64,000 nucleotides of DNA, taken from positions 34,483 through 98,482 of the forward strand of contig CAIZLD010000056.1 of NCBI GenBank assembly GCA_903933715.1, given 5' to 3'. Both the position numbers and the translations under genes were made by a program. Each line of letters begins with the position of its first letter. Position 1 is the first letter of the stretch. Under the pieces are notes generated by a model. That model saw nothing but the letters and a program-made list of their open reading frames with translations. It made no database searches and was not told where the DNA came from. Of this stretch, positions 35,900 to 44,888 are shown piece after piece. This DNA comes from an uncultured Spartobacteria bacterium (GTDB lineage: Bacteria; Verrucomicrobiota; Verrucomicrobiia; Chthoniobacterales; Chthoniobacteraceae).

Positions 35900-38229
35900 T
35901 GGCCCGGATCTCTCGTTCCGATATGCGGCTCTTTTGCCTGGCGCTCATGATGGCGCTGGGGCTGGCCGCCATCGTAGCCCGGCTCTGGGAATTGCAGGTA
36001 ATGCGCGGCGAAGTCTACGCCAGCAAGATCGGCGGCAAATCGCAAGTGACCGTGCGCATTCCGTCGGTGCGCGGCGAAATCTGCGACCGCAACGGCATCC
36101 CGCTGGTTCAAAACCGGGCCAGCTACAATGTCGATTTCTATTTGCAGGATATGGTGAGCGGTTACCGCCAACGCTACGGGGCGGTCCCGACGCTCATCCA
36201 ACGCCGCACCCAGCGCGACATGCTCAAGGATGTCCCGGTCGCCGACATCATCAAAATCGTCAACTCAACGGTCGTCCCGCGTCTCGAAAGCCTGGAACTG
36301 GCTCGCGATTACAATGCCAAGCACCTGAAATCCCACTACGACCACGACACGCTGGTGCCGTTCGCCTATATCGAAGATGTCGATTTCCCTACGATTGCCC
36401 GGTTCTCCGAACACGACGTGGGGCTGCCCGGCGTGGATATCAGCGTCAAGCCGGTGCGCGAATATCTTTACGGGGCGTTCGCGGCGCACATTCTCGGTTA
36501 CGTCGGCAAGCCCCGGCAAATCGATCAGCTCCCGGACGTCCGCGCGTTCACCTATTATCAGCCGGACGTGGACGGCAAGTCGCAGATCGAGCAATCGATG
36601 GACGCCTACCTGCGCGGCAAACCGGGGGCGCGCGTGATCCAGCGCGATGCCAAGGGCCGCATGGAAAGCGAAGTGCGCGTGGACCCGCCCAAGCCGGGCG
36701 CCAACGTTTACCTTACCCTCGACGCCCGCGTTCAATACATCGTCGAGCAAGCGTTGCGGCATCCCACCCTCGGGCGCGCCGCCGCCGTGGTGATCGATCC
36801 CAACAACGGCGATGTGCTGGCCATTGCCTCGGTCCCGTCCTTTGACCCGAACATTTTCATCCCCAGCGTCTCGGTCAAGGATTGGGGCGCTTTGATGAAA
36901 GACCCGGCCGTGCCGCTGGTTAATCGTGCCGTGAGCGGGTTCCCGCCCGGCTCCACCTTCAAAATTGTCACGTCGCTCTCGGGGCTCACCAAGGGGCTCG
37001 CCAACAAATCGTTCAACTGCTCCGGGTCTGTCGAATACGGCGGGCGCTCGTTCAAATGCTGGATTGCGGAAAAGGGCGGCTCTCACGGCACGCTGACCCT
37101 CTCCGATGCCATCAAGGTCTCCTGCAATGCGTTCTTCTATCAATACGGCAATGCCGCCGGAGGGGATACGCTTGAACGCATCGGCGGAGTGCTTGGGATG
37201 GGGCAGCGGTATGAGCTGGGCCTCTCCGATGAAAAGGAAGGGTGCATGCCCGGGCCCGCCTGGATGTCGGCCCGCGCCAATGGCGAAAAATGGACCTCGG
37301 CCCAGACGGCCAACACCTCCATCGGCCAGGGATACGTACTCGCCAGCCCGTTGCAAATGGCCATGGCTTATGCGACGGTTGCCAATGGCGGGATTGCTTA
37401 CGAGCCGCGCCTCGTCCGCACCGTGCTGGAACCGGACGGCAAACCGGCCCTGGATGAAACCGGCAAAATTGCCGTGCCCGATCAACCGATCATTCGCGGA
37501 GATTTGCGCAAAGAATTTACCCCCGACCAGATCGAGGTCGTCCGCAAGGGACTCTGGAATGTCGTCAACGCGACCGACGGACCGGGCGGCGGCGGCACCG
37601 GGCATGCCGCCCAGATCAAGGGAACCGTAATGGCAGGCAAGACCGGCACGGCTCAGGCGACTGATCGCGGCCAAAAGGAACATATCGCCTGGTTTTGCTG
37701 TTTTGCCCCGTTCGACCAACCCAAATACGTGGTCGTCGTGATGGTGCAGGGCGGCGAGCATGGCGGAAGCGTCGCCGCGCCGGTGGCGGCCCATATCATG
37801 GAACAGGCGCTCGCGGTGGATAACGGAACCCTGAAGGTGGACCTGAAGCCGCTCGCCCCCGCACACAACCCCCGACCTTTTGAAATGATCACCGCTCTCC
37901 CTCCCTATGGAGCCGAGAACGGCATCGAAGCCGTTTCCAACGACTCCTCGGATAACGAGGATCAGGAAACCAATAGCGAGACCCCAGCCCGGGCGATCCA
38001 GATGGACCGCGACCAGGCCAGCCCAGATATCAAAGCCGAAGCGGACGACCAGGGCCGAGTGGCCCAAAAGGCCGCGCGCCCAACCGCACCCGCTTCCCCA
38101 TCCAAACCCACCCCCCAATCTCCAAGCAAACCGAAAACCCGTCGCGCCCCCTCCGGGGAGGCGCAGCCGGACCAACCCCGAAAAAATTTCTTTGAAAAGA
38201 TATTCAACCGCAATCGCAATCCTAACTAG
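35899..38229 (+). CDS. mrdA: Penicillin-binding protein 2 (elongasome transpeptidase)
   Basis: The 776-residue class B PBP has a TM anchor (residues ~12-30, LALMMALGLAAIVARLW), a dimerisation domain with RGEICDRNGIPL, and a transpeptidase domain with the three motifs SxxK (PPGSTFKIV), SxN (KVSCNAFFY) and KTG (MAGKTGTAQ). After the enzyme ends near residue 640 there is a tail of about 130 residues, rich in Pro, Ser, Glu and Lys, not usual for PBP2. rodA, often the next gene, is absent here and rng follows. Confidence 0.94.
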   Translation: MARISRSDMRLFCLALMMALGLAAIVARLWELQVMRGEVYASKIGGKSQVTVRIPSVRGEICDRNGIPLVQNRASYNVDFYLQDMVSGYRQRYGAVPTLIQRRTQRDMLKDVPVADIIKIVNSTVVPRLESLELARDYNAKHLKSHYDHDTLVPFAYIEDVDFPTIARFSEHDVGLPGVDISVKPVREYLYGAFAAHILGYVGKPRQIDQLPDVRAFTYYQPDVDGKSQIEQSMDAYLRGKPGARVIQRDAKGRMESEVRVDPPKPGANVYLTLDARVQYIVEQALRHPTLGRAAAVVIDPNNGDVLAIASVPSFDPNIFIPSVSVKDWGALMKDPAVPLVNRAVSGFPPGSTFKIVTSLSGLTKGLANKSFNCSGSVEYGGRSFKCWIAEKGGSHGTLTLSDAIKVSCNAFFYQYGNAAGGDTLERIGGVLGMGQRYELGLSDEKEGCMPGPAWMSARANGEKWTSAQTANTSIGQGYVLASPLQMAMAYATVANGGIAYEPRLVRTVLEPDGKPALDETGKIAVPDQPIIRGDLRKEFTPDQIEVVRKGLWNVVNATDGPGGGGTGHAAQIKGTVMAGKTGTAQATDRGQKEHIAWFCCFAPFDQPKYVVVVMVQGGEHGGSVAAPVAAHIMEQALAVDNGTLKVDLKPLAPAHNPRPFEMITALPPYGAENGIEAVSNDSSDNEDQETNSETPARAIQMDRDQASPDIKAEADDQGRVAQKAARPTAPASPSKPTPQSPSKPKTRRAPSGEAQPDQPRKNFFEKIFNRNRNPN

Positions 38230-38301
38230 GCGTCTCGCCCCCCCGACGAACGCCACTCACCTTACGTGTCAGTAAAAAACCTCCTTCAAACTACCAGATT
38301 C

Positions 38302-39870
38302 ATGATCGACAAAGTCAAACGGATGCTCGGCCTGCGCCGGGAAACCGGCAACAAGCTTATTATTAACTGCGAACGGCTCGAACGCCGCGTAGCCCTGCTC
38401 GAAAACGGCCAGCTCGAGGAATATTCCATTGAGCGAACCACCGAGCGCAACATCGTCGGCAGCATTTTCAAAGGCCGCGTCAAAAACATCGAGCACGGCC
38501 TCAAGGCGATGTTCGTGGACATCGGTTTCGAAAAAAACGCCTTCCTCCATTTCTGGGATGCCATCCCGGCCGCGCTCGACAGCGGCATTGAGGAGGTCGA
38601 ACGCAAACATGGCCGCAAACAGCCCAAAAAGATCACTTCCGCCGATATCCCGAAGATCTACCCGGTCGGTTCCGAAGTGCTTGTGCAAGTGACCAAGGGG
38701 CCGATCTCCAACAAGGGGCCGCGCATCACCACCAACATCTCGCTGGCGGGCCGGTATCTCGTGTTCATGCCGTTTAGCGACCAGTGCGGTATCTCGCGCA
38801 AGATCGAAGATCCCAAAGAACGCGAACGGCTTCGCAAGATTCTCAAAAAACTCGAAATCCCCGAGGGGATGGGAGTCATCGTGCGCACCGTCGGCGAAGG
38901 GCAGCGGGAACGCTACTTTATCCGCGACCTGACGCTGCTCATCGAGCAATGGAAAAAGATCGAGGAGGAGGTCAAAGCCAAGAACGCCCCCAACTGCGTC
39001 TTTCAGGAGCCGGACTTGATCGAACGGACCGTGCGCGACTTCCTGACCGACGAAATCGACGCCGTCATTTGCGATAGCGAGGAAGCCGTCAAGCAGATGG
39101 GCGACCTGGTGGGACAGATCTCCCGCCGTTCCAAAAACCGCGTCCAGTTCTACAACGAGCCGACCCCGATTTTTGAGAAATACGGCATCCAGAAGCAGAT
39201 CGACGACGCCTTTCACCGGCAAGTCTGGCTGCCGTGCGGCGGCTACATCGTGATCGACGAAACCGAGGCGCTCATCGCCATCGACGTCAACACCGGCCGC
39301 AACAAGGGGGCCAAGGATGTCGAAAAAACGATTCTCCAGACCAACCTGGAAGCCGTGGACGAGATCGCCCGCCAATTGCGCCTGCGCAACATCGGCGGCC
39401 TGGTCATTGGCGACTTCATCGACATGAAGAGCCGCAAAGATCAGCAGGCCGTGTTCAACCGGATGAAAGAACATCTCCGGCGCGACAAGGCCAAGACGCA
39501 CGTCCTGCCGCTGTCCAATCTCGGGTTGATGGAAATGACCCGTCAACGCGCCCAGGAAAGCCTCAGCGGTTCGATTTACGAAAACTGCCCCTATTGCCAC
39601 GGGCGCGGCACGGTCAAGAGCTCGATGACGATGAGCGTGGAACTCCAGCGCACGCTGCACCAGGCATTGCGCAAGAACCCCGATCTCCACGAGTTCAAGG
39701 TGTCCGTGAGCCCCCACCTGCTCTCCCGGCTGCGCAGCGACGACGAGGAACTCCTCGTGGAAATCGAGCGCCGCTACGCCTGCCGCCTGACGTTCCGCTC
39801 CGACCCGGCCCTGCATCACGAGCAATTCGTGATCACCGACGCGGCCAGCGGTTCGGAAATCAAGCCTTAG
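38302..39870 (+). CDS. rng: Ribonuclease G/E family endoribonuclease
   Basis: The product is 522 residues from ATG 38302; an in-frame GTG at 38266 is possible and neither has a good ribosome-binding site. The S1 domain (GSIFKGRVKNIEHGLKAMFV) is followed by the RNase H-like catalytic region with metal-binding aspartates in ALIAIDVNTGRN and VIGDFIDMKSR. The zinc-link is CPYCHGRG. The length fits RNase G rather than full RNase E, with no long scaffold tail. Placement next to mre genes is common for rng. The stop codon abuts palindromic copy 2. Confidence 0.92.
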   Translation: MIDKVKRMLGLRRETGNKLIINCERLERRVALLENGQLEEYSIERTTERNIVGSIFKGRVKNIEHGLKAMFVDIGFEKNAFLHFWDAIPAALDSGIEEVERKHGRKQPKKITSADIPKIYPVGSEVLVQVTKGPISNKGPRITTNISLAGRYLVFMPFSDQCGISRKIEDPKERERLRKILKKLEIPEGMGVIVRTVGEGQRERYFIRDLTLLIEQWKKIEEEVKAKNAPNCVFQEPDLIERTVRDFLTDEIDAVICDSEEAVKQMGDLVGQISRRSKNRVQFYNEPTPIFEKYGIQKQIDDAFHRQVWLPCGGYIVIDETEALIAIDVNTGRNKGAKDVEKTILQTNLEAVDEIARQLRLRNIGGLVIGDFIDMKSRKDQQAVFNRMKEHLRRDKAKTHVLPLSNLGLMEMTRQRAQESLSGSIYENCPYCHGRGTVKSSMTMSVELQRTLHQALRKNPDLHEFKVSVSPHLLSRLRSDDEELLVEIERRYACRLTFRSDPALHHEQFVITDAASGSEIKP

Positions 39871-40131
39871 GGCTGAATCGACATTCAGATCGAGCCAAAC
39901 CCAAAGGGTTTGAAGCCCATAGCCGGTGGTTGAGCGTTAGCGACACCACCGGTCAATGCAAAACCGCGCCTCACCCCAAAGGGGTGGCAGAAAACGAGGC
40001 GATGGCTCTGCAACCCCTTTGGGGTGAATTCTTTCAAACACCTCATCCGGTGGTGTCGCTAACGCTCAACCACCGGCTATTCGCTGGCAACCCTCCGGGT
40101 TGCGGCGGCTTTGAATTTCGATTCAGCCTTG
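39868..40131. repeat. Palindromic mosaic element, copy 2 (middle shell inverted)
   Basis: Outer shell and core are in the same orientation as copy 1, with perfect 30-bp arms at 39923-39952 and 40047-40076. The middle shell is reversed: TCAATGCAAAACCG now lies on the left and CTTTCAAACACCTCAT on the right. It starts with TTAGGGCTGAATCG, whose TAG is the rng stop codon. Confidence 0.92.
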
Positions 40132-40151
40132 TGGGCTGCGCGATTTTTGCT

Positions 40152-40187
40152 GGCGCCGGGTGTAACCATCCGGCGCCGTTTTGTTTT
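40152..40187 (+). terminator. Rho-independent terminator after rng
   Basis: Perfect 8-bp stem GGCGCCGG / CCGGCGCC with a 10-nt loop, followed by GTTTTGTTTTAT. It lies downstream of the palindromic element and ends the mre-rng transcription unit. Confidence 0.8.
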
Positions 40188-40190
40188 ATA

Positions 40191-40219
40191 TTGAAAACAA
40201 ACCGGTCCCGGCATTATCT
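40191..40219 (+). promoter_or_regulatory. Candidate promoter of the 40228 lipoprotein gene
   Basis: TTGAAA (40191-40196), a 17-nt spacer, and TTATCT (40214-40219), ending 8 nt before the ATG. The -10 is moderate, but it starts directly after the terminator. Confidence 0.4.
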
Positions 40220-40227
40220 CCATTGAG

Positions 40228-40689
40228 ATGAATTACTCCAAGTTTCTTGTCCCGGTTTGCGTTGTTGCGCTTTGGTCAGGATGCGCAGCCATCGACCGCT
40301 CGGAACGCAATACTTTGTTGCAACATAATGTCTCCCCGTTCATTTATGACAGAATGGTGCAAGGCGAGGTTCTCACTTTGAGTGACATTATTGAATTATC
40401 CAAACGACAGGTTCCCGGGCGCCTGGTGATCAATTATCTTTATTCGACCCGCGCCGTCTATTCCCTCGACAAGCCCGGCCTCGCACGGCTGCGCGAAGGC
40501 GGGGTCGACCAAAGCATCATCAATTATCTGCTGGATACTCCTTCGATTTTTGCACCCCGACCCTATTATGCCGGTCGTGTTTACGATGCTCCTTATTACG
40601 GACCTTATTATCCATACGACCCTTATTACCCGCGTTTTTACGGAGGCAGCTCTGTAATCATTGTCAACGGACACCGTCACTGGAGATAA
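40228..40689 (+). CDS. Hypothetical lipoprotein with Tyr/Pro-rich tail
   Basis: The 153-residue product has a lipoprotein signal peptide with lipobox WSGC (Cys 19). The middle part (YDRMVQGEVLTLSDIIELSK, PGRLVINYLYSTRAVYSLDK, GGVDQSIINYLLDTP) looks like two short helical repeats. The C-terminal 45 residues are Tyr/Pro-rich (YYGPYYPYDPYYPRFYGG), a composition seen in surface-exposed lipoproteins. I recognise no named family. Confidence 0.75.
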   Translation: MNYSKFLVPVCVVALWSGCAAIDRSERNTLLQHNVSPFIYDRMVQGEVLTLSDIIELSKRQVPGRLVINYLYSTRAVYSLDKPGLARLREGGVDQSIINYLLDTPSIFAPRPYYAGRVYDAPYYGPYYPYDPYYPRFYGGSSVIIVNGHRHWR

Positions 40690-40719
40690 TCATCTATTAT
40701 CGATAACGTGGTTTAACGA

Positions 40720-40749
40720 TTGACGTTAATAACCTAATTAGCCTAATTT
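40720..40749 (+). promoter_or_regulatory. Predicted promoter of the 40759 gene
   Basis: TTGACG (40720-40725), an 18-nt AT-rich spacer, and TAATTT (40744-40749). The -10 ends 9 nt before the ATG and no Shine-Dalgarno is visible, so the mRNA is probably leaderless or nearly so. Confidence 0.6.
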
Positions 40750-40758
40750 TAGAAAACC

Positions 40759-41151
40759 ATGTCCAACTCCAACACCGGCGCAACAGGCGCTACCGAACAA
40801 ATCGAAGATCTTCAACGCCAGATTGAGCAGCTCAAGCATCGGGCCGTTTTGGAATTGAAAGTCAAACTCGCCGAAGCTCGGGCGAATGTGGTTGATCTCC
40901 AGGCCCAAATCGCCAAATTGACGGGCGAGAGCGCCCCGGAAAAAACCCCCAGCGGCCGCAAACCCCGCACCAGCGTCACGATCCAGCAGGTTGTGGAAGC
41001 GATCAAAGGCGGCGCGACCAATTACCGGACGATTGCCAATAAGCTCGGCACCTCCGCCGCCACGGTGGCAAAAAAGATCAAGGCCGAAGGCAAAGCCGCC
41101 AAGATCACCAGCTCTGGCCAGAAGGCTTCGTTCAAGCTCTCGGTTAAGTAA
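40759..41151 (+). CDS. Small coiled-coil/winged-helix DNA-binding-like protein
   Basis: The 130-residue product has a coiled coil at residues ~13-58 (EQIEDLQRQIEQLKHRA) and a basic Pro/Lys linker (TPSGRKPRTSVT). A C-terminal helix-turn-helix-like domain follows (QQVVEAIKGGATNYRTIANK, SAATVAKKIKAEGKA). The layout suggests a dimeric nucleoid-associated or regulatory DNA-binding protein. The target is unknown. It has its own strong-looking promoter and an AT-rich upstream region. Confidence 0.65.
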   Translation: MSNSNTGATGATEQIEDLQRQIEQLKHRAVLELKVKLAEARANVVDLQAQIAKLTGESAPEKTPSGRKPRTSVTIQQVVEAIKGGATNYRTIANKLGTSAATVAKKIKAEGKAAKITSSGQKASFKLSVK

Positions 41152-41218
41152 GGCAATCGCGGAAATGGGATGGAATGAGTCCTATGGGAATCATGGGACT
41201 TATTGTAAGCTCGCAAGC

Positions 41219-42367
41219 GTGATCGATCCCGAATGCTTTTCTGAATTAAGCCATCCCGAGATGGCGCGTTATGCGCGTCATCTTTCCCTGCCTGAGGTGG
41301 GGACCGAGGGACAGCAACGCCTCAAAGCCGCCCGCGTCCTCTGCATCGGCACGGGCGGGCTCGGTTCTCCCGCCGCGCTTTATCTTGCCGCGGCTGGCGT
41401 GGGCCGGATCGGGCTGGTCGATGCCGACCGGGTCGATCTCTCCAATCTCCAACGCCAGATTCTGCACGGAACCTCCGATGTGGGCCGCTCCAAGCTGGCG
41501 TCCGCCCGGGACCGGCTCGCCGAGGTCAATCCGCACGTCCAGATCGATCTTCATGAGGTCGCCTTCCGCGCTGAAAACGGGATGGAGATCGCCCGCGATT
41601 ATGACATCGTTCTGGATGGGACCGACAACTTTCCCACCCGTTATCTTTCCAATGACGTTTGCGCTTTTCTCAAAAAGCCGAACCTTTACGGCTCCATTCT
41701 GCGGTTTGAAGGGCAATGCTCGGTCTTTGCACCCCATCTCGGCGGGCCGTGCTACCGCTGCATGCTGCCTGAACCCCCGGCTCCCGGGGCGGTCCCGGGT
41801 TGCGCCGAGGGAGGGGTGATCGGCGTGTTGCCCGGGGTGATCGGCACGATGCAGGCGCTGGAAGCGATCAAGCTGATCCTCGGAATCGGCGAGCCGCTTG
41901 TCGGCCGATTGGTCCACTTTGACGCCCTGCGGTTCAAGTTTCGCGAGTTCAAGCTCCGCAAAGACCCGAACTGCCCCGTTTGCGGCGAACACCCGTCCAT
42001 CACCACGCCGATCGACTACGACCGCTTTTGCGGACTCCCCCCGGCGCAATCCAAAACGACTCTTTCCGTCACGGCGCTCCAGCGCAAACTCGGCCAACCG
42101 GGGTTCCTGCTGGTGGATGTCCGCGAGCCGCTGGAGTGGCAAATGGGGCATATCGCCGGTTCCGTACATATCCCGCTGGGAGAACTGAAGGCCCGGATGG
42201 GGGAACTCGACCCGGCGCGCGAAATCGGGCTTCTTTGCAAATCCGGGGTTCGGAGCGCCCGCGCCCTGGGACTGCTCCAGGAGGCCGGATTCCAAAAATT
42301 GCGGAATATCGAGGGGGGGATTATCGCCTGGGCGCGGGAGGTGGACCCCTCCCTGACGGTCGTTTGA
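41219..42367 (+). CDS. moeB: MoeB/ThiF-type adenylyltransferase with C-terminal rhodanese domain
   Basis: The product is 382 residues from GTG 41219. The ATG at 41165 lies in repeat-like sequence, and the ATG at 41261 would cut the first conserved helix (SHPEMARYARHLSLPEVG). The E1-like domain has the ATP loop CIGTGGLGSPAA, zinc ligands CYRC and CPVC, and the region GAVPGCAEGGVIG. The rhodanese domain (residues ~285-380) carries the active-site loop CKSGVRSA. This MoeZ/MOCS3-like fusion activates the C-terminus of a sulfur carrier (MoaD or ThiS type) and loads sulfur. No carrier gene is adjacent. Confidence 0.92.
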   Translation: MIDPECFSELSHPEMARYARHLSLPEVGTEGQQRLKAARVLCIGTGGLGSPAALYLAAAGVGRIGLVDADRVDLSNLQRQILHGTSDVGRSKLASARDRLAEVNPHVQIDLHEVAFRAENGMEIARDYDIVLDGTDNFPTRYLSNDVCAFLKKPNLYGSILRFEGQCSVFAPHLGGPCYRCMLPEPPAPGAVPGCAEGGVIGVLPGVIGTMQALEAIKLILGIGEPLVGRLVHFDALRFKFREFKLRKDPNCPVCGEHPSITTPIDYDRFCGLPPAQSKTTLSVTALQRKLGQPGFLLVDVREPLEWQMGHIAGSVHIPLGELKARMGELDPAREIGLLCKSGVRSARALGLLQEAGFQKLRNIEGGIIAWAREVDPSLTVV

Positions 42368-42413
42368 TCCCGTTGCCATGCGATTTTTAAAATATTCTCC
42401 GGCAAATGTGGGA

Positions 42414-42443
42414 TTGACGCTCTGGCGCGATTCCCGCTAGGTT
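42414..42443 (+). promoter_or_regulatory. Predicted promoter of the gap-pgk-tpiA cluster
   Basis: TTGACG (42414-42419), an 18-nt spacer, and TAGGTT (42438-42443). A leader of about 33 nt follows before the gap ATG. Confidence 0.5.
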
Positions 42444-42482
42444 TAGGGTTTCTAATCAACCAACACATTATTTAATTCTTCT

Positions 42483-43478
42483 ATGGCAAAGTTTGGTATC
42501 AACGGATTCGGGCGCATCGGCCGCAACGTGCTGCGCGCAATGACCCCCGCTCAAGTCAAAAACGTCGTCGCAATCAACGATTTGACCGACACTAAAACGC
42601 TGGCGCACCTCCTGAAATGGGACTCCGTGCACGGCAAGTTCAATGGCGAAATCTCTTTCGATGAGGAAAACCTCATCGTGGACGGCCATAAAATCAAGAT
42701 CCTCAAGGAACGCGATCCCGCGAAACTCCCCTGGGGCCAACTCGGCGTGGACGTCGTCCTCGAATCGACCGGTTTCTTCACCTCGCGCGATAAAGCGGCC
42801 CTCCACATTGCGGGCGGCGCAAAACGCGTGCTCATCAGCGCCCCGGCCAAGAACCCGGACGCGACGATCGTCATGGGCGTCAACGACGGCATCTATGATG
42901 CTTCCAAGCACTTCATCGTCTCCAACGCGAGCTGCACGACGAACTGCCTGGCCCCGATGGTCAAAATTCTCAACGACACATTTGGCCTGGAAGCGGGCTT
43001 CATGAGCACGATTCACAGCTACACGAACGACCAGCGCATCCTCGATCTTCCCCATGAAGATCTCCGCCGCGCCCGTTCGGCCGCCATCAACATCGTTCCT
43101 TCGAGCACCGGCGCCGCCAAGGCGATCGGCGAAGTGCTTCCCGAACTCAACGGCAAGCTGCAAGGCGGCGCGTTCCGCGTCCCGACTCCGGACGGCTCCG
43201 TGACCGACTTCACCTGCGTTCTCTCGAAAGACGCGACGGTGGAATCGATCAACGCCGCTTTCAAAGCCGCTGCTGAAGGGGCAATGAAAGGCGTTCTCGA
43301 ATACTCCGACGAGCCGCTCGTGCTCCAGGACATCGTGGGCAATCCAAACTCCTCCATCTTCGACAGCAGCTTGACCATGGTCAACGGCGGCAAGTTCGTG
43401 AAGGTCGTGAGCTGGTATGACAACGAATGGGGTTATTCCAACCGTTGCGTCCAGATGCTCGAAATGCTCGGCAAGTAA
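42483..43478 (+). CDS. gap: Glyceraldehyde-3-phosphate dehydrogenase
   Basis: The 331-residue product has the NAD-binding motif INGFGRIGRNVLRA, the catalytic Cys in SNASCTTNCLAP, and the phosphate-site segment STGAAKAIGEVLPEL. The C-terminal SWYDNEWGYSNR is also standard. It oxidises glyceraldehyde-3-phosphate in glycolysis. pgk and tpiA follow in the same direction. Confidence 0.98.
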   Translation: MAKFGINGFGRIGRNVLRAMTPAQVKNVVAINDLTDTKTLAHLLKWDSVHGKFNGEISFDEENLIVDGHKIKILKERDPAKLPWGQLGVDVVLESTGFFTSRDKAALHIAGGAKRVLISAPAKNPDATIVMGVNDGIYDASKHFIVSNASCTTNCLAPMVKILNDTFGLEAGFMSTIHSYTNDQRILDLPHEDLRRARSAAINIVPSSTGAAKAIGEVLPELNGKLQGGAFRVPTPDGSVTDFTCVLSKDATVESINAAFKAAAEGAMKGVLEYSDEPLVLQDIVGNPNSSIFDSSLTMVNGGKFVKVVSWYDNEWGYSNRCVQMLEMLGK

Positions 43479-43574
43479 TTAAACCAACGGCAACGCCGAT
43501 TGCCGGGGAAAGCTCAACCGCTTTCCCAAAAAACTCTCCCGGCCGGGGCTCGGCGGCCCTGGCCGGATTTTTAA

Positions 43575-43650
43575 CTCGTTCCCAAGTTGAAACCGGGAAC
43601 GTCACTGATTCGAAAAAACTTTCGTTCCCGAGTCGACCTTGGGAATGTCA
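43575..43650. repeat. GTTCCC-type hairpins between gap and pgk
   Basis: CTCGTTCCCAAGTTGAAACC + GGGAACG (about 43575-43602) and CGTTCCCGAGTCGACCTTGG + GAATG (about 43622-43647) are two adjacent imperfect hairpins of the family seen at 18.8 and 24.2 kb. They lie just before the pgk start, inside what would be the gap-pgk transcript. Confidence 0.7.
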
Positions 43651-43667
43651 ATACTCTCTCTTTTTTT

Positions 43668-44873
43668 ATGGCCAAGCTTTCCGTTCGCGATATTGACGTT
43701 CAGGGCAAACGCGTGCTCGTCCGCGTCGATTTCAACGTCCCCACTGAAGAAGTGGACGGCGCCCAACGCATCACCGACGACACCCGGATCGTCGAAAGTC
43801 TCCCCACCATCGCCGCTTTGCGCGAAAAAGGGGCCAAGGTCATCCTGATGGCCCACTTTGGCCGTCCCAAGGGGAAGCCGAACCCAAAATACTCGCTCGC
43901 CGTGGTCGCCGAGCGCCTCTCGAAATTGATCGACGCCCCGGTTGCGTTTGCCACCGACACGGTGGGCGAATCGGCCAAGGCCGTTGTCGCCGCGCTTGCG
44001 CCGGGCCAGGTCGCCCTGCTCGAAAACGTCCGCTTTGCGGCTGAAGAAGAGGCGAACGATCCCGCTTTTGCCCAGCAACTCGCCGCCTTGGGCGATGTCT
44101 ATGTCAACGATGCCTTCGGTGCCGCCCACCGCGCCCACGCTTCCACGGCCGGGGTTGCCGCGTTCCTTCCCATCGCCGCCCAAGGGCTTTTGATGGAAAA
44201 GGAATTGAAATACCTCGTGGACGAACTCGCCACACCGGACCGCCCGTTTGTCGTGATCCTTGGCGGCTCCAAAGTTTCCTCGAAGATCACCGTCATCAAA
44301 TCGCTCCTGGAAAAAGCCGACACGATCCTGATCGGCGGCGCGATGGCTTACACCTTCTATCTTGCGCTCGGTTACCCGGTCGGCAAGAGCATGGTGGAGG
44401 CCGATAAGGTCGATCTCGCCAAGGAAATCCTAGCCCTGGCCAAAGAAAAAGGGGTCAAATTCCTGCTCCCGGTTGATTCCGTCGAGACGCAGGACAGCTT
44501 CCCGTTCAAAGCCGGGCTCCCCACGCAAATTTCCGCGATCAACTCCGTCAGCGAAGGCTGGGCGGGGGTGGATATCGGGCCGGAAACCATCGCCCTTTAC
44601 AATGCCGAGATCGCCAACGCGGGGACCGTCCTCTGGAATGGACCAGTGGGCGTCTTCGAAGTCGCCGAATTTGCCAACGGCACCAAGACCGTCGGTCAGG
44701 CGGTGGCGGATTCTAAAGCCAAATCGATCGTCGGCGGCGGCGATTCCGTCACGGCCGTCAAGCAATTCGGCCTGGCCGACAAAATGACGTTCATCTCCAC
44801 CGGCGGCGGCGCGAGCCTCGAACTGCTGGAAGGCCGCGAGCTTCCCGGCGTGGCCGCTCTCACCAACAAGTAA
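43668..44873 (+). CDS. pgk: Phosphoglycerate kinase
   Basis: The product is 401 residues from ATG 43668 (MAKLSVRDIDVQGKRVLVRV). It has the signature RVDFNVP, the substrate region HFGRPKGKPNPKYSL and the nucleotide loop VGGGDSVTAVKQFGL. It makes ATP from 1,3-bisphosphoglycerate. tpiA follows after 15 nt. The frame open from 43587 is translated repeat and not part of the protein. Confidence 0.98.
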   Translation: MAKLSVRDIDVQGKRVLVRVDFNVPTEEVDGAQRITDDTRIVESLPTIAALREKGAKVILMAHFGRPKGKPNPKYSLAVVAERLSKLIDAPVAFATDTVGESAKAVVAALAPGQVALLENVRFAAEEEANDPAFAQQLAALGDVYVNDAFGAAHRAHASTAGVAAFLPIAAQGLLMEKELKYLVDELATPDRPFVVILGGSKVSSKITVIKSLLEKADTILIGGAMAYTFYLALGYPVGKSMVEADKVDLAKEILALAKEKGVKFLLPVDSVETQDSFPFKAGLPTQISAINSVSEGWAGVDIGPETIALYNAEIANAGTVLWNGPVGVFEVAEFANGTKTVGQAVADSKAKSIVGGGDSVTAVKQFGLADKMTFISTGGGASLELLEGRELPGVAALTNK

Positions 44874-44888
44874 CCTTATTAGAACCCC

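Noticed and set aside
36265..38256. 663-aa open frame on the minus strand across mrdA
   Set aside because: It is the antisense of a clear PBP2 with all three active-site motifs. The translation is low in hydrophobic structure and arises from high-GC codon bias.
38269..39825. 518-aa minus-strand frame across rng
   Set aside because: Antisense of RNase G; the plus-strand catalytic aspartates and zinc-link motif decide the coding strand.
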